A stretch of DNA of 64,000 nt from Halorubrum salipaludis (GTDB lineage: Archaea > Halobacteriota > Halobacteria > Halobacteriales > Haloferacaceae): positions 1-64,000 of the forward strand of contig NZ_NSKC01000010.1 in NCBI RefSeq assembly GCF_002286985.1, read 5' to 3'. Within the stretch, counting starts at the first letter, position 1; every line of letters begins with the position of its first letter. The translations under genes and the position numbers were made by a program. Shown here in pieces: positions 8,908-16,767 of this stretch. The notes beneath the pieces were generated by a model that was not told where the DNA came from, searched no databases, and worked only from the letters and a program-made list of their open reading frames with translations.

Positions 8908-8939
8908 GTTTTTCTGGCGCCGGCGATGGGTGCCGGCGC
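8908..8939 (+). repeat. T-tract plus stem-loop element, copy 3
   Basis: GTTTTT is followed by the same 8-bp stem and loop as copy 1 (GCGCCGGC, GATGGGT, GCCGGCGC). It ends 20 nt before the ATG at 8960. The identity with copy 1 over the whole stem-loop, nearly 9 kb away, shows a real repeat family. Confidence 0.7.
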
Positions 8940-8959
8940 ACCCGCGTTGGCGGTGATCG

Positions 8960-9532
8960 ATGTCGACACGAAGTCAACTCCGATTCATCCAACGGAGCGA
9001 GACCGCAGGCGAACAGTCCGCACCCGACCGCATCGCACAAATCTACCGCCACTCGGACGGCTATCCCGATAGCGTCCTCCATGACCTGGACCAGCTGAAG
9101 CAGCTGCTCGACGAGACACGAACAGAGCGCGGGCCTGCGTACGCCGCTGCCCAGTTCCTGTTCCTCGACACGCTCTCGACGATGACCCTCTACGTGGATG
9201 AAGGGCGTGACCGGAGCATCCACGCTGACCAACCCTCGGATCTCCTCGACCCGGACAATATGGAGCACCTCGACCAGCCGATGTTCCTGCTCGGACATGG
9301 TGTCGAAAATCCGGCCGACGGCATTCACGGCGACGAAGAGCACCTCTACGTCGTCGAACTCCCGACACGGAATCCGTTCGAGGAACCGTCCGAGTGGACT
9401 GTCAAGGTGAGTGGTCACTCCGCCTTCCCGCGCTGGGATGGTCCGACCGAGGAAGCCTTCGATCGGGCCAGCTGGCAGTTTGAAGGACTGCTCTCGGCCG
9501 CCGTCGACGAACTACTAGCTCAACCAAGTTAG
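8960..9532 (+). CDS. Haloarchaeal plasmid-type hypothetical protein
   Basis: This is a 190-aa protein with no recognised domain. The N-terminal third is helical (HDLDQLKQLLDETRTERG), followed by mixed strands and a conserved-looking WTVKVSGHSAFPRWDG segment. It has no membrane segment and no cysteine cluster. It follows stem-loop copy 3. It stands alone between the Trk regulator and a gene on the opposite strand. Function unknown. Confidence 0.7.
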   Translation: MSTRSQLRFIQRSETAGEQSAPDRIAQIYRHSDGYPDSVLHDLDQLKQLLDETRTERGPAYAAAQFLFLDTLSTMTLYVDEGRDRSIHADQPSDLLDPDNMEHLDQPMFLLGHGVENPADGIHGDEEHLYVVELPTRNPFEEPSEWTVKVSGHSAFPRWDGPTEEAFDRASWQFEGLLSAAVDELLAQPS

Positions 9533-9619
9533 TCGCTAATTCGACACTCACAAGGTTCGAGTTCTGAAGAGAAGGCGCGCCCAATATAGGATTCTTCGGA
9601 ACGAATGATTTGCAGATTG

Positions 9620-9961
9620 CTACTGAGAGTTGCGAATCCGCCGTCGAGCTCGAGAATCCAATACCTGCTGTGCATAGAGTGAATCCTCTCGGTCACTTTC
9701 CGCGGCCCATTCAAACGCTTGACGGGGAATTTGTTTCATCAGTAGCTCGCCGTTTTCGATTTTCCAGCCAAACGGTTCTTTAGGGTCTAATCCCCGCTCT
9801 CGAAGTATTTCACCGTCCACACGTAGAGCCATTACGAGGTCGTCCCCGTATTCAGCTGCTTGTTCCGGTCTCAGCACCAAGTTATCGAGGAATCCATCGC
9901 TGTTCGGCTTGGGCGTCATCCACTCGACGGTCCACTCATCTCCGACCGGCTTGGAAGGCAT
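9620..9961 (-). CDS. Hypothetical protein
   Basis: This is a 113-aa soluble protein with several Trp residues (EWTVEWMTPKP, GWKIENGELL) and a basic C-terminus (RARRRIRNSQ). I do not recognise it. The ATG at 9961 gives a plausible N-terminus. It may be a lone accessory gene; nothing in the neighbourhood assigns a role. Confidence 0.55.
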   Translation of the reverse strand: MPSKPVGDEWTVEWMTPKPNSDGFLDNLVLRPEQAAEYGDDLVMALRVDGEILRERGLDPKEPFGWKIENGELLMKQIPRQAFEWAAESDREDSLYAQQVLDSRARRRIRNSQ

Positions 9962-10105
9962 ACCTATAGAATAGTCGTTGTTCGATAAAATGGACAGGGG
10001 GAACGAAGGGTCGTATCAGAACGAGGTGTTTACGCTCAGAACAGACCAAGGCCAGGACATCAGAGAACGATACCCGTTTTAATCGATAAGTCCGATTGGT
10101 CCAAT

Positions 10106-10291
10106 ATGGATTACGTGGATGAGCCGCCGGAAACGGAGAATCCTGTGATGGTGATTCGTATAACAGCGAAATGTACCCTCTGCGAAACCGCTGAGCGGTG
10201 TGGCTCACCCGGCGAAGCAAAAGAGTGGGCGAGAGATCATCAACATCCTCGAGACTTTATTGAATACCGTCGGACCTGGGCCGAGCGGTAA
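10106..10291 (+). CDS. Small hypothetical protein with a single CxxC
   Basis: This is a 61-aa protein with CTLCETAERC in the middle, a short AKEWARDHQHP helix and a basic end. The spacing of Cys and His could bind one metal ion. An AT-rich segment (TTTTAATCGATAAG) lies about 20-30 nt before the ATG and could hold the promoter. Function unknown. It is short, so the call is tentative, but codon use matches its neighbours. Confidence 0.5.
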   Translation: MDYVDEPPETENPVMVIRITAKCTLCETAERCGSPGEAKEWARDHQHPRDFIEYRRTWAER

Positions 10292-10311
10292 CCAATTCGA
10301 CACCTCGATAC

Positions 10312-11679
10312 TCAGATTACACCAACAAGTGCGAGGATGCCAAGCAGTAGTAGAACTGCCGTAACTACTACCCCACCAGCAGTGAGGAGCTTATTCTCCA
10401 TCACCTTCTCGTGGATCGGCATCGCGGCGTACTCCTCGCGGAACGCCTCGAGGTTCTCCTCGTCGTAGAAGTACTTCGTCTTCAGCGCGAACCGTTCCGT
10501 CACCGCACAGCCCGTACAGATCGGCTCACCTTCCAGCCGCTCCGTTTTGGTGTGGCTGGAGCAGGCGATGGCCCCGCAGTTCGGACAGTAGGTGTACGTC
10601 TCGGTGACGCCACTCGTGTCACAGTGGACGCACTGATGGATGCCGTCCTCGGCGGTCACTCTCGACGGGCCTGCCGCGTAGTACTCGTAGGGGTAGGTGT
10701 ACTCCTGGACGTCGGTAGTGTGCCGAACTTCCGGGAGGTACACTGGTTCGATCGACTGGACAGAGATGTCCGAGCGGTTCGGCTCACAGGTCTTGTTGTA
10801 CGTGACGTTGTTGTCGCCCGTGTAGGTCACCGTCGTCGTGTGGTGCTGCTGGAGTCGCTCGACGGCCCAGTCCTTGTACTCCGTTTGCGTCTGGCCGAAC
10901 CTACGCTCCTCGACGTCGTCGAACACCTCTCCGAACTGCTCGGCGTCGAGGTCGACCGTCGCGTGAAGGTTCTCAGTGACCAGCGTCGCGACGTCTTCGT
11001 CGACGACCTGCGGCTGCCCGCGTTCGGCGTGGGCGACGAATCGCGATCGGTCGTTGATCCGGTGGATGACGCCCACCGACGTCTCGAAGACGGCGTTCGT
11101 GTCCGCGGTGACCGCGACCACTGGGCGGAACGTCACCGATGAGTGTGGGTCTGGGAGGTCGGCAGCCTCGATGTTCTCGATATCGCGGAACGCCTCTTCG
11201 ACGGGTGTGTCGACGTCAGCAGCCGGGTCGTACGGGCGGAGCGTTTCGTCGCAGAGAATCTCGATGCGACCGTTGTAGAGGTCGAGGCCGATCTCGTCGG
11301 CGATCTCCCGGAGGTCCTCACCGTCGAGCAGCTCGATTGGATGGGGATCGTCGTTCTGCTGGAGGCGGTCGGCGTACTCCTGGGCGGGATTCGTGAACCG
11401 GCCGGTCGTGACGACCATCCCGCGTTTGGGGCCGTCGAAGTCGAACGTCGCGATCGCTGAGTGGAGCTTCTGAACGACCGGCCGGCCGACCGTACCCGTG
11501 TGCTTGCACTCGACGATGATCGCACGCCGGGTGCCGTCGACGACCTCCTCCATGATGACGTCGCGACCCTCGTCAGCCGTGCGGTCGGCCTGGCGGACGT
11601 TCTCGTAGCCGAGGTTCCGGAACACGTCCTCCATCACGTCTTCGAACTCGAACCCCGAGAGATCGTCCAGTACAGCCAT
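10312..11679 (-). CDS. Membrane-anchored Mrr-like restriction endonuclease with zinc ribbon
   Basis: This is a 455-aa protein. The N-terminal domain is a PD-(D/E)XK nuclease of the Mrr type: EGRDVIM (catalytic Asp about residue 40), then VECKHTG (Glu57, Lys59). The middle is uncharacterised. Around residues 350-380 there is a zinc ribbon with CVHCDT and CPNCGA. The protein ends in a single hydrophobic helix (about residues 430-452). Mrr-family enzymes cut modified DNA; a C-terminal membrane anchor would place cleavage at the membrane. An upstream in-frame TTG at 11685 is possible, but ATG 11679 is better. It is a lone gene with no methyltransferase neighbour. Confidence 0.8.
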   Translation of the reverse strand: MAVLDDLSGFEFEDVMEDVFRNLGYENVRQADRTADEGRDVIMEEVVDGTRRAIIVECKHTGTVGRPVVQKLHSAIATFDFDGPKRGMVVTTGRFTNPAQEYADRLQQNDDPHPIELLDGEDLREIADEIGLDLYNGRIEILCDETLRPYDPAADVDTPVEEAFRDIENIEAADLPDPHSSVTFRPVVAVTADTNAVFETSVGVIHRINDRSRFVAHAERGQPQVVDEDVATLVTENLHATVDLDAEQFGEVFDDVEERRFGQTQTEYKDWAVERLQQHHTTTVTYTGDNNVTYNKTCEPNRSDISVQSIEPVYLPEVRHTTDVQEYTYPYEYYAAGPSRVTAEDGIHQCVHCDTSGVTETYTYCPNCGAIACSSHTKTERLEGEPICTGCAVTERFALKTKYFYDEENLEAFREEYAAMPIHEKVMENKLLTAGGVVVTAVLLLLGILALVGVI

Positions 11680-11741
11680 CCTCAATTATGTGGACAGTAC
11701 GTTGCAACTGCCAAATACGTTGCCGAACGCTACGCCGTCCT

Positions 11742-11773
11742 GTTTGTTGAACCCCAGAGAGGGGTGCGGGGGT
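11742..11773 (+). repeat. T-tract plus stem-loop element, copy 4
   Basis: GTTTGTTG is followed by ACCCC, loop AGAGA, GGGGT, and then a second G-rich arm ending at 11773. The 5' arm could pair with either G-rich arm. It ends 23 nt before the ATG at 11797 and resembles copy 5, which precedes the operon holding an intact DUF6166-like gene. Confidence 0.6.
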
Positions 11774-11796
11774 CACCGAACCGCCCGCGAGCAACG

Positions 11797-12006
11797 ATGA
11801 ACGGGAATGTACCTGTAGCAAGTTCGGAATCGGTTCCAGTCGCATCGCCCGGTCAGTCTCACCGAGACGCAGTCGAGTACGTCGGCTTCCGCGTCGACGG
11901 CCAAGCCGTCGTGCTGAACCTCTCGGAGCATCGGCGACTCTCCCTCGAGCGCAGTCTGGACCTCGTCAACCACAGCCAGAGAGGCCGATCAAAACGACTG
12001 ACGTGA
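11797..12006 (+). pseudogene. Truncated DUF6166-like gene
   Basis: This 69-codon frame ends in LERSLDLVNHSQRG and then runs out. The intact protein at 13302-13919 has DRSLKLVNHSPRGFEVGY at the same point and continues for 170 more residues, including the conserved SGPAQLACALLLDYY. So this is an N-terminal fragment whose 3' part is lost. It still has its own stem-loop element upstream (copy 4) and an intact start codon. The 271 bp after it (12007-12277) hold no gene that I can support. Confidence 0.65.
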
Positions 12007-12277
12007 GACGGGATTCTAAAATAGTTCCCCGCTGGACCGGGTGATCGGTAAGTATAGAAGTGCGCTGCGACAGTCCAAGACCTGATTTGCCCAATATCTG
12101 TCAGAAGGGGGCGGCTGATATATAGCGTGAATCGGTCACGTCATTACCGCTGAAACTGCTGGAAGGAATCGCTAAATACAGAACACCAGTCTATCGAAGT
12201 CGGGTACTGACGGCAGACTGCTCCAACCGACGCCCGTTGACCCGGCACGGTGAGGCCCGCTACCGCGTTCGGCGGGA

Positions 12278-12472
12278 TTATTCTTGGAAATCCTCCCACT
12301 TTTCCCTGAATCGAAGGCCCTCCTTAACCAGATCGTCGTCACCGTCGTATTCAACGATGTTGCGCTGTTCCAATTCTTGGAGGGAACGGTGACGGAGGTG
12401 AAGGCGGAGTTTTGCAACCTTCTCGGTCGCTGACGGTGGACTGCTTTGGAACCAGGTTGTTAGGAACATCAC
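12278..12472 (-). pseudogene. Remnant of a haloarchaeal winged-helix protein (DUF7344-like)
   Basis: This 64-residue frame contains LRLHLRHRSLQELEQRNIVE and EYDGDD. That is the recognition-helix and wing pattern of the small DUF7344-type HTH proteins of haloarchaea. The normal N-terminal helices are missing, and the first 15 residues look non-native. It is probably a decayed fragment. The region after it to 12767 has scattered stop codons and only short inverted motifs, with no supported gene. Confidence 0.4.
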
Positions 12473-12767
12473 GTAATGGTACGTGTTGACAACGGATTAA
12501 ACCGGCAGTAATCATCGCTTTCCTAACTGAAGGAAAACTACTATACTCAGTTAGTCCGCATACCTACCCAACGGCTGTTTCGTCGATGATAGGTAGAAAC
12601 AAATGGCGACCAACTGCTGCATACAACCTCTGAATTCAGCACGACTCGCAGAACTATTCTACGAACTGATAGAAATCCCGTAGTACGTTGGTAGGTCATC
12701 GAGCTGTTTCCCGCTTCCTGTAGGCTATTTATCGGTCTGGAATTCAAATGCGATTCCGGTCGGTAGT

Positions 12768-12796
12768 GTTTGTTGCCCCCGAGAGGGGTGCGGGGG
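12768..12796 (+). repeat. T-tract plus stem-loop element, copy 5
   Basis: GTTTGTTG, then CCCCC, GAGAGGGGTGC and GGGGG. The C-run can pair with the near GGGG (loop GAGA) or with the far GGGGG. It ends 23 nt before the ATG at 12820, the first gene of a five-gene operon. Confidence 0.65.
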
Positions 12797-12819
12797 AATT
12801 CACTCCCCATAACCGAGCC

Positions 12820-13305
12820 ATGACCGACTCACAGTACCCCTGGCGAGACGAATCGCACCTCTATGAACTCTACTGGGAACAGAAGTTTAGCACTGTAGAG
12901 ATCGCGGACAAACTGGGCTGTACACAACAGACGGTCTCGAAGTGGATGCAGAAGTTCGACATTCCTCGTCGAGACGCACGCGAGGCGGCCCCGAACCGGC
13001 GACGGCATCCCGCCGTGTTCACCGACCGTGGCTACATCATCTGCGCCTCGAACTATCGTGGAACCACAGATTCCGTCGGGATTCACCGGCTCGTAATGGT
13101 CGCAGAGCGCGGGTTCGACGATGTCGCAGACAAGCACGTTCATCACAAGAATGGCGTCCGGTGGGACAACAGGCCGGAGAATCTCGAACTCCTCAGTCGG
13201 ACCGAACACGCCGAACGACACGGCTTCGGGTCCGAGATTAAACCAACAGACCACGAGTGGGACGTGTCCGATCGCGAGCGGGACGAACGGGGGCGATTCA
13301 AATGA
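12820..13305 (+). CDS. HTH plus HNH endonuclease
   Basis: This is a 161-aa protein. Residues about 8-50 form an HTH (STVEIADKLGCTQQTVSKWMQ) that should bind DNA. Residues about 90-145 form an HNH nuclease of the HNH_3 type, HRLVMVAE then HHKNGVRWDNRPENLELLS, with the HH-N-N/H metal and catalytic pattern. The combination is typical of small mobile or phage-type HNH nucleases. The stop codon overlaps the start of the DUF6166-like gene (ATGA at 13302-13305), so expression is coupled. In this operon it sits with a Mom-like protein, which raises the possibility of a nuclease/modification pair. Confidence 0.82.
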   Translation: MTDSQYPWRDESHLYELYWEQKFSTVEIADKLGCTQQTVSKWMQKFDIPRRDAREAAPNRRRHPAVFTDRGYIICASNYRGTTDSVGIHRLVMVAERGFDDVADKHVHHKNGVRWDNRPENLELLSRTEHAERHGFGSEIKPTDHEWDVSDRERDERGRFK

Positions 13306-13919
13306 CGACGGCGTATGTCGGCCGACATCGACGAGGAGAGCTCGTTGTCACTCGCCGTCCCGAGGACACAGAACTCACCCCCGACCGCAGTCTCAAGCTC
13401 GTCAACCACAGTCCGAGGGGCTTCGAGGTCGGGTATCGAGGTAGCGGGCCCGCCCAGCTCGCGTGCGCGCTCCTCCTCGACTACTACGACGATGAACAGG
13501 TCGCCCGTGAGCACTACATCGCGTTCCGGAATCAGGTGGTCTCACAACTGGAGTGCGACGGTGCCGCGGCGTGCTGGCACCTCACCGGCGAGGAGATCGA
13601 CACCGCGATGGCGACCCTTACCGACGACGTCGTCGCGCTCGCGGACGGCGGACGGCCGTCACCGACGCTCCCCGAGAACTGGCGAGCCGTCTCTCGCCCG
13701 GACCGGCGGGTCTTCCAGCGCGCTGATCGCGACCACTACATCGTACTCGGGGATGGAAGCGACGAGTGGCTGGTCGTGCTCTGCAGCCAGGGCGACCGTG
13801 CATATCCTGCTCCGCTCGCGCATCGGACGGTTGTTGAGGAGGCCGACGTGGAACGGGTAATCCAAGAACTCGCCGAAGAGAGCAACGACCTCATCGAACC
13901 CCCGGAGGGGGAGCACTGA
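13302..13919 (+). CDS. DUF6166-like protein
   Basis: This is a 205-aa protein. The N-terminal half carries the signature RSLKLVNHSPRGFEVGYRGSG followed by PAQLACALLLDYY, as in proteins that I associate with DUF6166, a family common on haloarchaeal and phage elements. The second half (about residues 120-200) is a separate segment with VFQRADRDHYIVLG. Start and stop both overlap neighbouring genes by 1-4 nt. A truncated homologue lies at 11797. Biochemical function unknown. Confidence 0.75.
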   Translation: MTTAYVGRHRRGELVVTRRPEDTELTPDRSLKLVNHSPRGFEVGYRGSGPAQLACALLLDYYDDEQVAREHYIAFRNQVVSQLECDGAAACWHLTGEEIDTAMATLTDDVVALADGGRPSPTLPENWRAVSRPDRRVFQRADRDHYIVLGDGSDEWLVVLCSQGDRAYPAPLAHRTVVEEADVERVIQELAEESNDLIEPPEGEH

Positions 13920-14050
13920 TGGAGACGCTTCGACTGGCGCGAGCCACCCATCAGCTCCTCGAACGTGGTGTCGAGGCGCTCGAGAAAATCGGGCGTGAAC
14001 TGGAGCGATACAACGACCGACAGGAGCGCACCGACGACACCGACTCGTGA
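13919..14050 (+). CDS. 43-aa helical protein inside the coupled operon
   Basis: This is a short gene fitted exactly between its neighbours: its ATG shares the A of the previous TGA, and its TGA overlaps the next gene's GTG (GTGA). The product starts METLRLARATHQLLERG and is a single amphipathic helix of about 35 residues with an acidic tail. The tight fit supports it as a real gene despite its length. It may be a small partner or regulator of the flanking proteins. Function unknown. Confidence 0.6.
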   Translation: METLRLARATHQLLERGVEALEKIGRELERYNDRQERTDDTDS

Positions 14051-14712
14051 CCGAAACTCACTCTCTAGACCAAATACGGAGTACCGGCTTCCAGTATACG
14101 CCTACCCCCGAGGGGTGCTCGTGTCCCATCCATCGGGAGGGGCAGCCGGTCACGGCGCCGCTCGGTTTGCGGTTCGCAGAGCGCGTCCATATCGAATCGA
14201 TCCCGCGCCATGTCGCCGGCGCGATCTACGAAGCACATCACTCCTATATGGACGATGTCCCCCGGACGAATCTCGTCCATCACGGACTCTGTTACCAGGA
14301 CCAGCTACTAGGTGCGATTACGTGGCGCTATCCGCTGATTCGCTCGCTGGAGTACGACGGGACGCGATTCGAGGGCGACGAAATCGTTGAGGCAGCACGG
14401 ATTTGCATCGGCGTCGATTTCCCCAATCTCGCCTCTGCCGCCCTCGCCCGGTCGATGGAACGATTCGTGCGTCGGCACGGTCGGCGACGAGGCGTTCGGC
14501 TCCTGCTGACGTTCGTGCGAGCCGACTTCGACGGCTCGATGATCAAAGCGCTCAGAGACAAGGGCTGGCACTGTGCCGGTAAAACGGACCCCGGCCAAGC
14601 GGGAAATCGCCCCGATAAGCAGATCCGAGAGCAGCCAAAGTGGCGGTTTCTCTGCGAAGTTCCAGCTGAGTCCGACCGAGAACAGGCCTCACTCGGGAGG
14701 TGGTCCCCGTGA
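14047..14712 (+). CDS. GNAT-like protein resembling Mu Mom DNA-modification enzymes
   Basis: This is a 221-aa protein. Features like phage Mu Mom are: a HHSYMDD segment in place of Mom's HY motif, GLCYQDQLLGAITWRYP as a strand-turn-strand, then VEAARICIGVDFPNLASAAL matching the Mom pattern (E-L-x-R ... P-N-x-A-S), and LLTFVRADFDGSMIKALRDK leading into KGWHCAGKT. Mom proteins modify adenine (methylcarbamoyl) and protect DNA from restriction. The assignment is from pattern, not alignment, and an ordinary GNAT acetyltransferase is the alternative. It starts with GTG overlapping the 43-aa gene and itself overlaps the next gene. There is a CSCPIH segment near residue 24. Confidence 0.55.
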   Translation: MTETHSLDQIRSTGFQYTPTPEGCSCPIHREGQPVTAPLGLRFAERVHIESIPRHVAGAIYEAHHSYMDDVPRTNLVHHGLCYQDQLLGAITWRYPLIRSLEYDGTRFEGDEIVEAARICIGVDFPNLASAALARSMERFVRRHGRRRGVRLLLTFVRADFDGSMIKALRDKGWHCAGKTDPGQAGNRPDKQIREQPKWRFLCEVPAESDREQASLGRWSP

Positions 14713-15245
14713 ATGCCAGTCTCGATGAATTCGTAGCGGAGGCTGATTCGGACAGCCGGACAGATGACGACCCATCGGTCGTCGACCAGCTGTTGAAACC
14801 GGTATCGCCGTCGCTCGGACTACGGCTCGTCCCGGGCAGGGGTGACCCAATATACCTCCAAAACAGGGGGACCGAACGCTACCTGTTCCGAGATGACCAC
14901 GAGCGATGGTTCATCCTCCAGCCCTCAGCCAAGAAATCGGTCGACGACTTCGTTCGCTGGGTGTATCTCCCCGAGGACAAGCCAACCGAGATCGCCCGAA
15001 CAGCGATGGGGCAACGGACGGTTCTCGGCTACAGGTACGTTACGCGGAGCGAGGCCCCCGAGCCGGTGGCGACGACGGTGACAGCGATGTTCGTCAGCGA
15101 GCCGTGGCCCGATGCCACCTACGAGTGTGGATCCTGTAGTAGAGAGTTCGACTCACCGCATAGTCACGCTCGGCATTGCTGGGAAGCACACCCCTGGGTT
15201 CCAAATCCTGAGCAGGTCCGGGTACGGAGAGACGAATCTGAGTAG
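14709..15245 (+). CDS. C2H2 zinc-finger-containing protein, last gene of coupled operon
   Basis: This is a 178-aa protein. The GTG at 14709 overlaps the previous stop codon. Residues about 1-130 are uncharacterised, and an N-terminal acidic linker (SDSRTDDDPS) is visible. Residues about 137-160 form a C2H2 finger, CGSCSREFDS then HARHCWEAH. The finger suggests nucleic-acid or protein binding. It closes the five-gene operon that begins at 12820. An inverted-repeat element (TTAACCAAC type) follows 37 nt later. Confidence 0.7.
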   Translation: MNASLDEFVAEADSDSRTDDDPSVVDQLLKPVSPSLGLRLVPGRGDPIYLQNRGTERYLFRDDHERWFILQPSAKKSVDDFVRWVYLPEDKPTEIARTAMGQRTVLGYRYVTRSEAPEPVATTVTAMFVSEPWPDATYECGSCSREFDSPHSHARHCWEAHPWVPNPEQVRVRRDESE

Positions 15246-15282
15246 TTCCGACATCTGATCCGAGCCGTGGACTGGATCTGGA

Positions 15283-15324
15283 TTAACCAACACTCCCCGC
15301 CATTCAGAGACGGGCGTTGGTTAA
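15283..15324. repeat. TTAACCAACA inverted-repeat element, copy a
   Basis: The left arm is TTAACCAACA and the right arm GTTGGTTAA, with a 23-nt centre. The right arm lacks the first T of the consensus. It lies between the zinc-finger gene and stem-loop copy 6. It is one of six copies of 40-43 bp found only between 15.2 and 35.5 kb, all intergenic. Confidence 0.75.
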
Positions 15325-15333
15325 CGTGGTGTT

Positions 15334-15365
15334 GTTTTTGCGCCCGGGAGAGGGGCGCAGGGCGC
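15334..15365 (+). repeat. T-tract plus stem-loop element, copy 6
   Basis: GTTTTT, then GCGCCC, loop GGGAGAGGGGCGCA, and GGGCGC. The inner part can also pair (CGCCC with GGGCG). It ends 51 nt before the ATG at 15417. It lies only 9 bp after inverted-repeat copy a. Confidence 0.65.
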
Positions 15366-15416
15366 GAGACGATGCAGTCGCACGTCGACGAGGATTCCTG
15401 AAGTGAGGTGACTGAG

Positions 15417-15611
15417 ATGAAAGATCCAGAGTCCAGAACCATCTTCGCTGGCGTCGATGGACGTACCGACACCGAACTACCCGAGTGGTACCGAGAGCGT
15501 CACGGGAATGCAGACCCCGTGACCTTCGCTGAGGCGGTTCGTGATCTTCCGCAGTCGCTCAGCGGGTCGAGAGTTTATAACCCATTACGGGGGAACCGCG
15601 GAGGGAGGTGA
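15417..15611 (+). pseudogene. 5' fragment of the DUF932-like gene
   Basis: The first 45 residues (MKDPESRTIFAGVDGRTDTE, then LPEWYRERHG) align closely with the start of the intact protein at 16768 (MKDPEEATVFTGLDGRTETE, LPEWYAEQHG). Similarity stops near nucleotide 15555 and the frame ends at 15611, whereas the intact gene has 385 codons. The stem-loop upstream is also duplicated. This is therefore a partial copy of the locus, separated from the intact copy by an HNH gene and a small zinc-finger gene. Confidence 0.75.
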
Positions 15612-15618
15612 CGGAGCT

Positions 15619-16443
15619 TTGACCGACCATATCTGTGACTACTGTGGCGAGGCATTTGCGACCTCCAACGAGTTGGGTGGCCACGTAACCGCTGTCCATC
15701 GTCGCGACCAGATCGTAACGGACGCAGACGTAATTCTCGACGATATTCGGCGTGTCGCAGGCAAATTAGGAAAACCGCCGACAGCAAAGGAGATGAGCGA
15801 GCACGGAGAATACTCCCAGCGCGTCTGCCAGAACAAATTCGGGAGTTGGAACGAGGCGCTTCGTGAGGCTGGCTACGCTCCAAATCGGAAATTCCGACTC
15901 ACCGATACGGACCTGTTGGATGAGATTGACCGCCTTGCGGAGCAACTCGGTCGCCCGCCATCGAGCGGGGAGATGGATCGGATTGGGGAGTATCACAGAT
16001 GGACGTATGACCACCGGTTTGGCGGGTGGGAAGAGGCACTCACCGAAGCCGGCTTCTCACAACCACGGTCCTATCAAGAACGTTCAAAGATCCCGTACGG
16101 GCCAAATTGGCCGGAGCAACGGCGGCAAGCATTGGAACGTGATGACTTCCAGTGCCAGACGCCGTGGTGTGAGATGACTCAAGCGGATCATCAAGAGCAG
16201 GTTGGGAAGGACATCTCTGTCCACCACTTGGTTCCGCGGAAGTTCTTTGTCGGCCCCGACGGGCAGTTTGACCACGAACAGGCGAATCGAGTCTCGAATC
16301 TCGTGACGGTTTGTTCGAAGCATCATCTCATCTGGGAAGCCGTCGCCCCGCAGCGATTGGATACAATTGTCGATGCCACACAACCACCAGAGCGAGGTGG
16401 GCCGGACGGTGTTGCTCTCGCCCTACGAGGGGATGAGGGGTAA
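15619..16443 (+). CDS. HNH endonuclease with zinc finger and homing-endonuclease-associated repeats
   Basis: This is a 274-aa protein. The N-terminus is a C2H2 finger (ICDYCGEAF, then GGHVTAVH). Two repeats of about 50 residues follow (KLGKPPTAKEMSEHGEYS with FGSWNEALREAG; QLGRPPSSGEMDRIGEYH with FGGWEEALTEAG), matching the homing-endonuclease-associated repeat. The C-terminus is an HNH domain (ISVHHLVPRK, then SNLVTVCSKHH). The only plausible start is a TTG at 15619 with GGAGGTGACGGAG just before it. The gene sits between two copies of the DUF932-like 5' end, which suggests arrival by transfer or homing. Confidence 0.75.
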   Translation: MTDHICDYCGEAFATSNELGGHVTAVHRRDQIVTDADVILDDIRRVAGKLGKPPTAKEMSEHGEYSQRVCQNKFGSWNEALREAGYAPNRKFRLTDTDLLDEIDRLAEQLGRPPSSGEMDRIGEYHRWTYDHRFGGWEEALTEAGFSQPRSYQERSKIPYGPNWPEQRRQALERDDFQCQTPWCEMTQADHQEQVGKDISVHHLVPRKFFVGPDGQFDHEQANRVSNLVTVCSKHHLIWEAVAPQRLDTIVDATQPPERGGPDGVALALRGDEG

Positions 16444-16459
16444 CCCCCTCGTGATTCAA

Positions 16460-16702
16460 ATGCGAGAGACGGACGAGTCTATCCCGACGCCCAATACAGA
16501 CGGTCTCACGAACAGAGAACGGCTCCGGTGGCACCTCACTAGTGCCCTCGCAAGCGCCGAGTCGCCGGAAACGAAAACCCACCTCCGAGGAGCCCTTGCT
16601 ACGTATCGGAATCTTCCGCCGTCACCACTCGTCGAGTGTCCGCTCTGTGGAAAAGTCGGGCTTCCAGAGCGAATCCAAGCTCACGAGTGTCGACAGTCGT
16701 AG
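16460..16702 (+). CDS. Small C2H2-like zinc-finger protein
   Basis: This is an 80-aa protein. A helical N-terminus (NRERLRWHLTSALASAESP) is followed by a C-terminal finger, CPLCGKVGLPERIQAHEC, which may bind zinc through Cys-Cys-His-Cys. It starts 16 nt after the HNH gene, so the two are probably cotranscribed. A GTG at 16451 is an alternative start. It is possibly a DNA-binding partner of the HNH protein; that is inference. Confidence 0.6.
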   Translation: MRETDESIPTPNTDGLTNRERLRWHLTSALASAESPETKTHLRGALATYRNLPPSPLVECPLCGKVGLPERIQAHECRQS

Positions 16703-16706
16703 CGTC

Positions 16707-16736
16707 GTTTTTTGCGCCTCAATGGGTGGAGGCGCA
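16707..16736 (+). repeat. T-tract plus stem-loop element, copy 7
   Basis: GTTTTTT, then a perfect 8-bp stem TGCGCCTC / GAGGCGCA with loop AATGGGTG. It ends 31 nt before the ATG at 16768, the intact DUF932-like gene. The truncated copy of this gene also has a stem-loop (copy 6), but with a different stem sequence. Confidence 0.7.
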
Positions 16737-16767
16737 GATCAGAACGTTCGCGCCTTCGGAGGATGCT

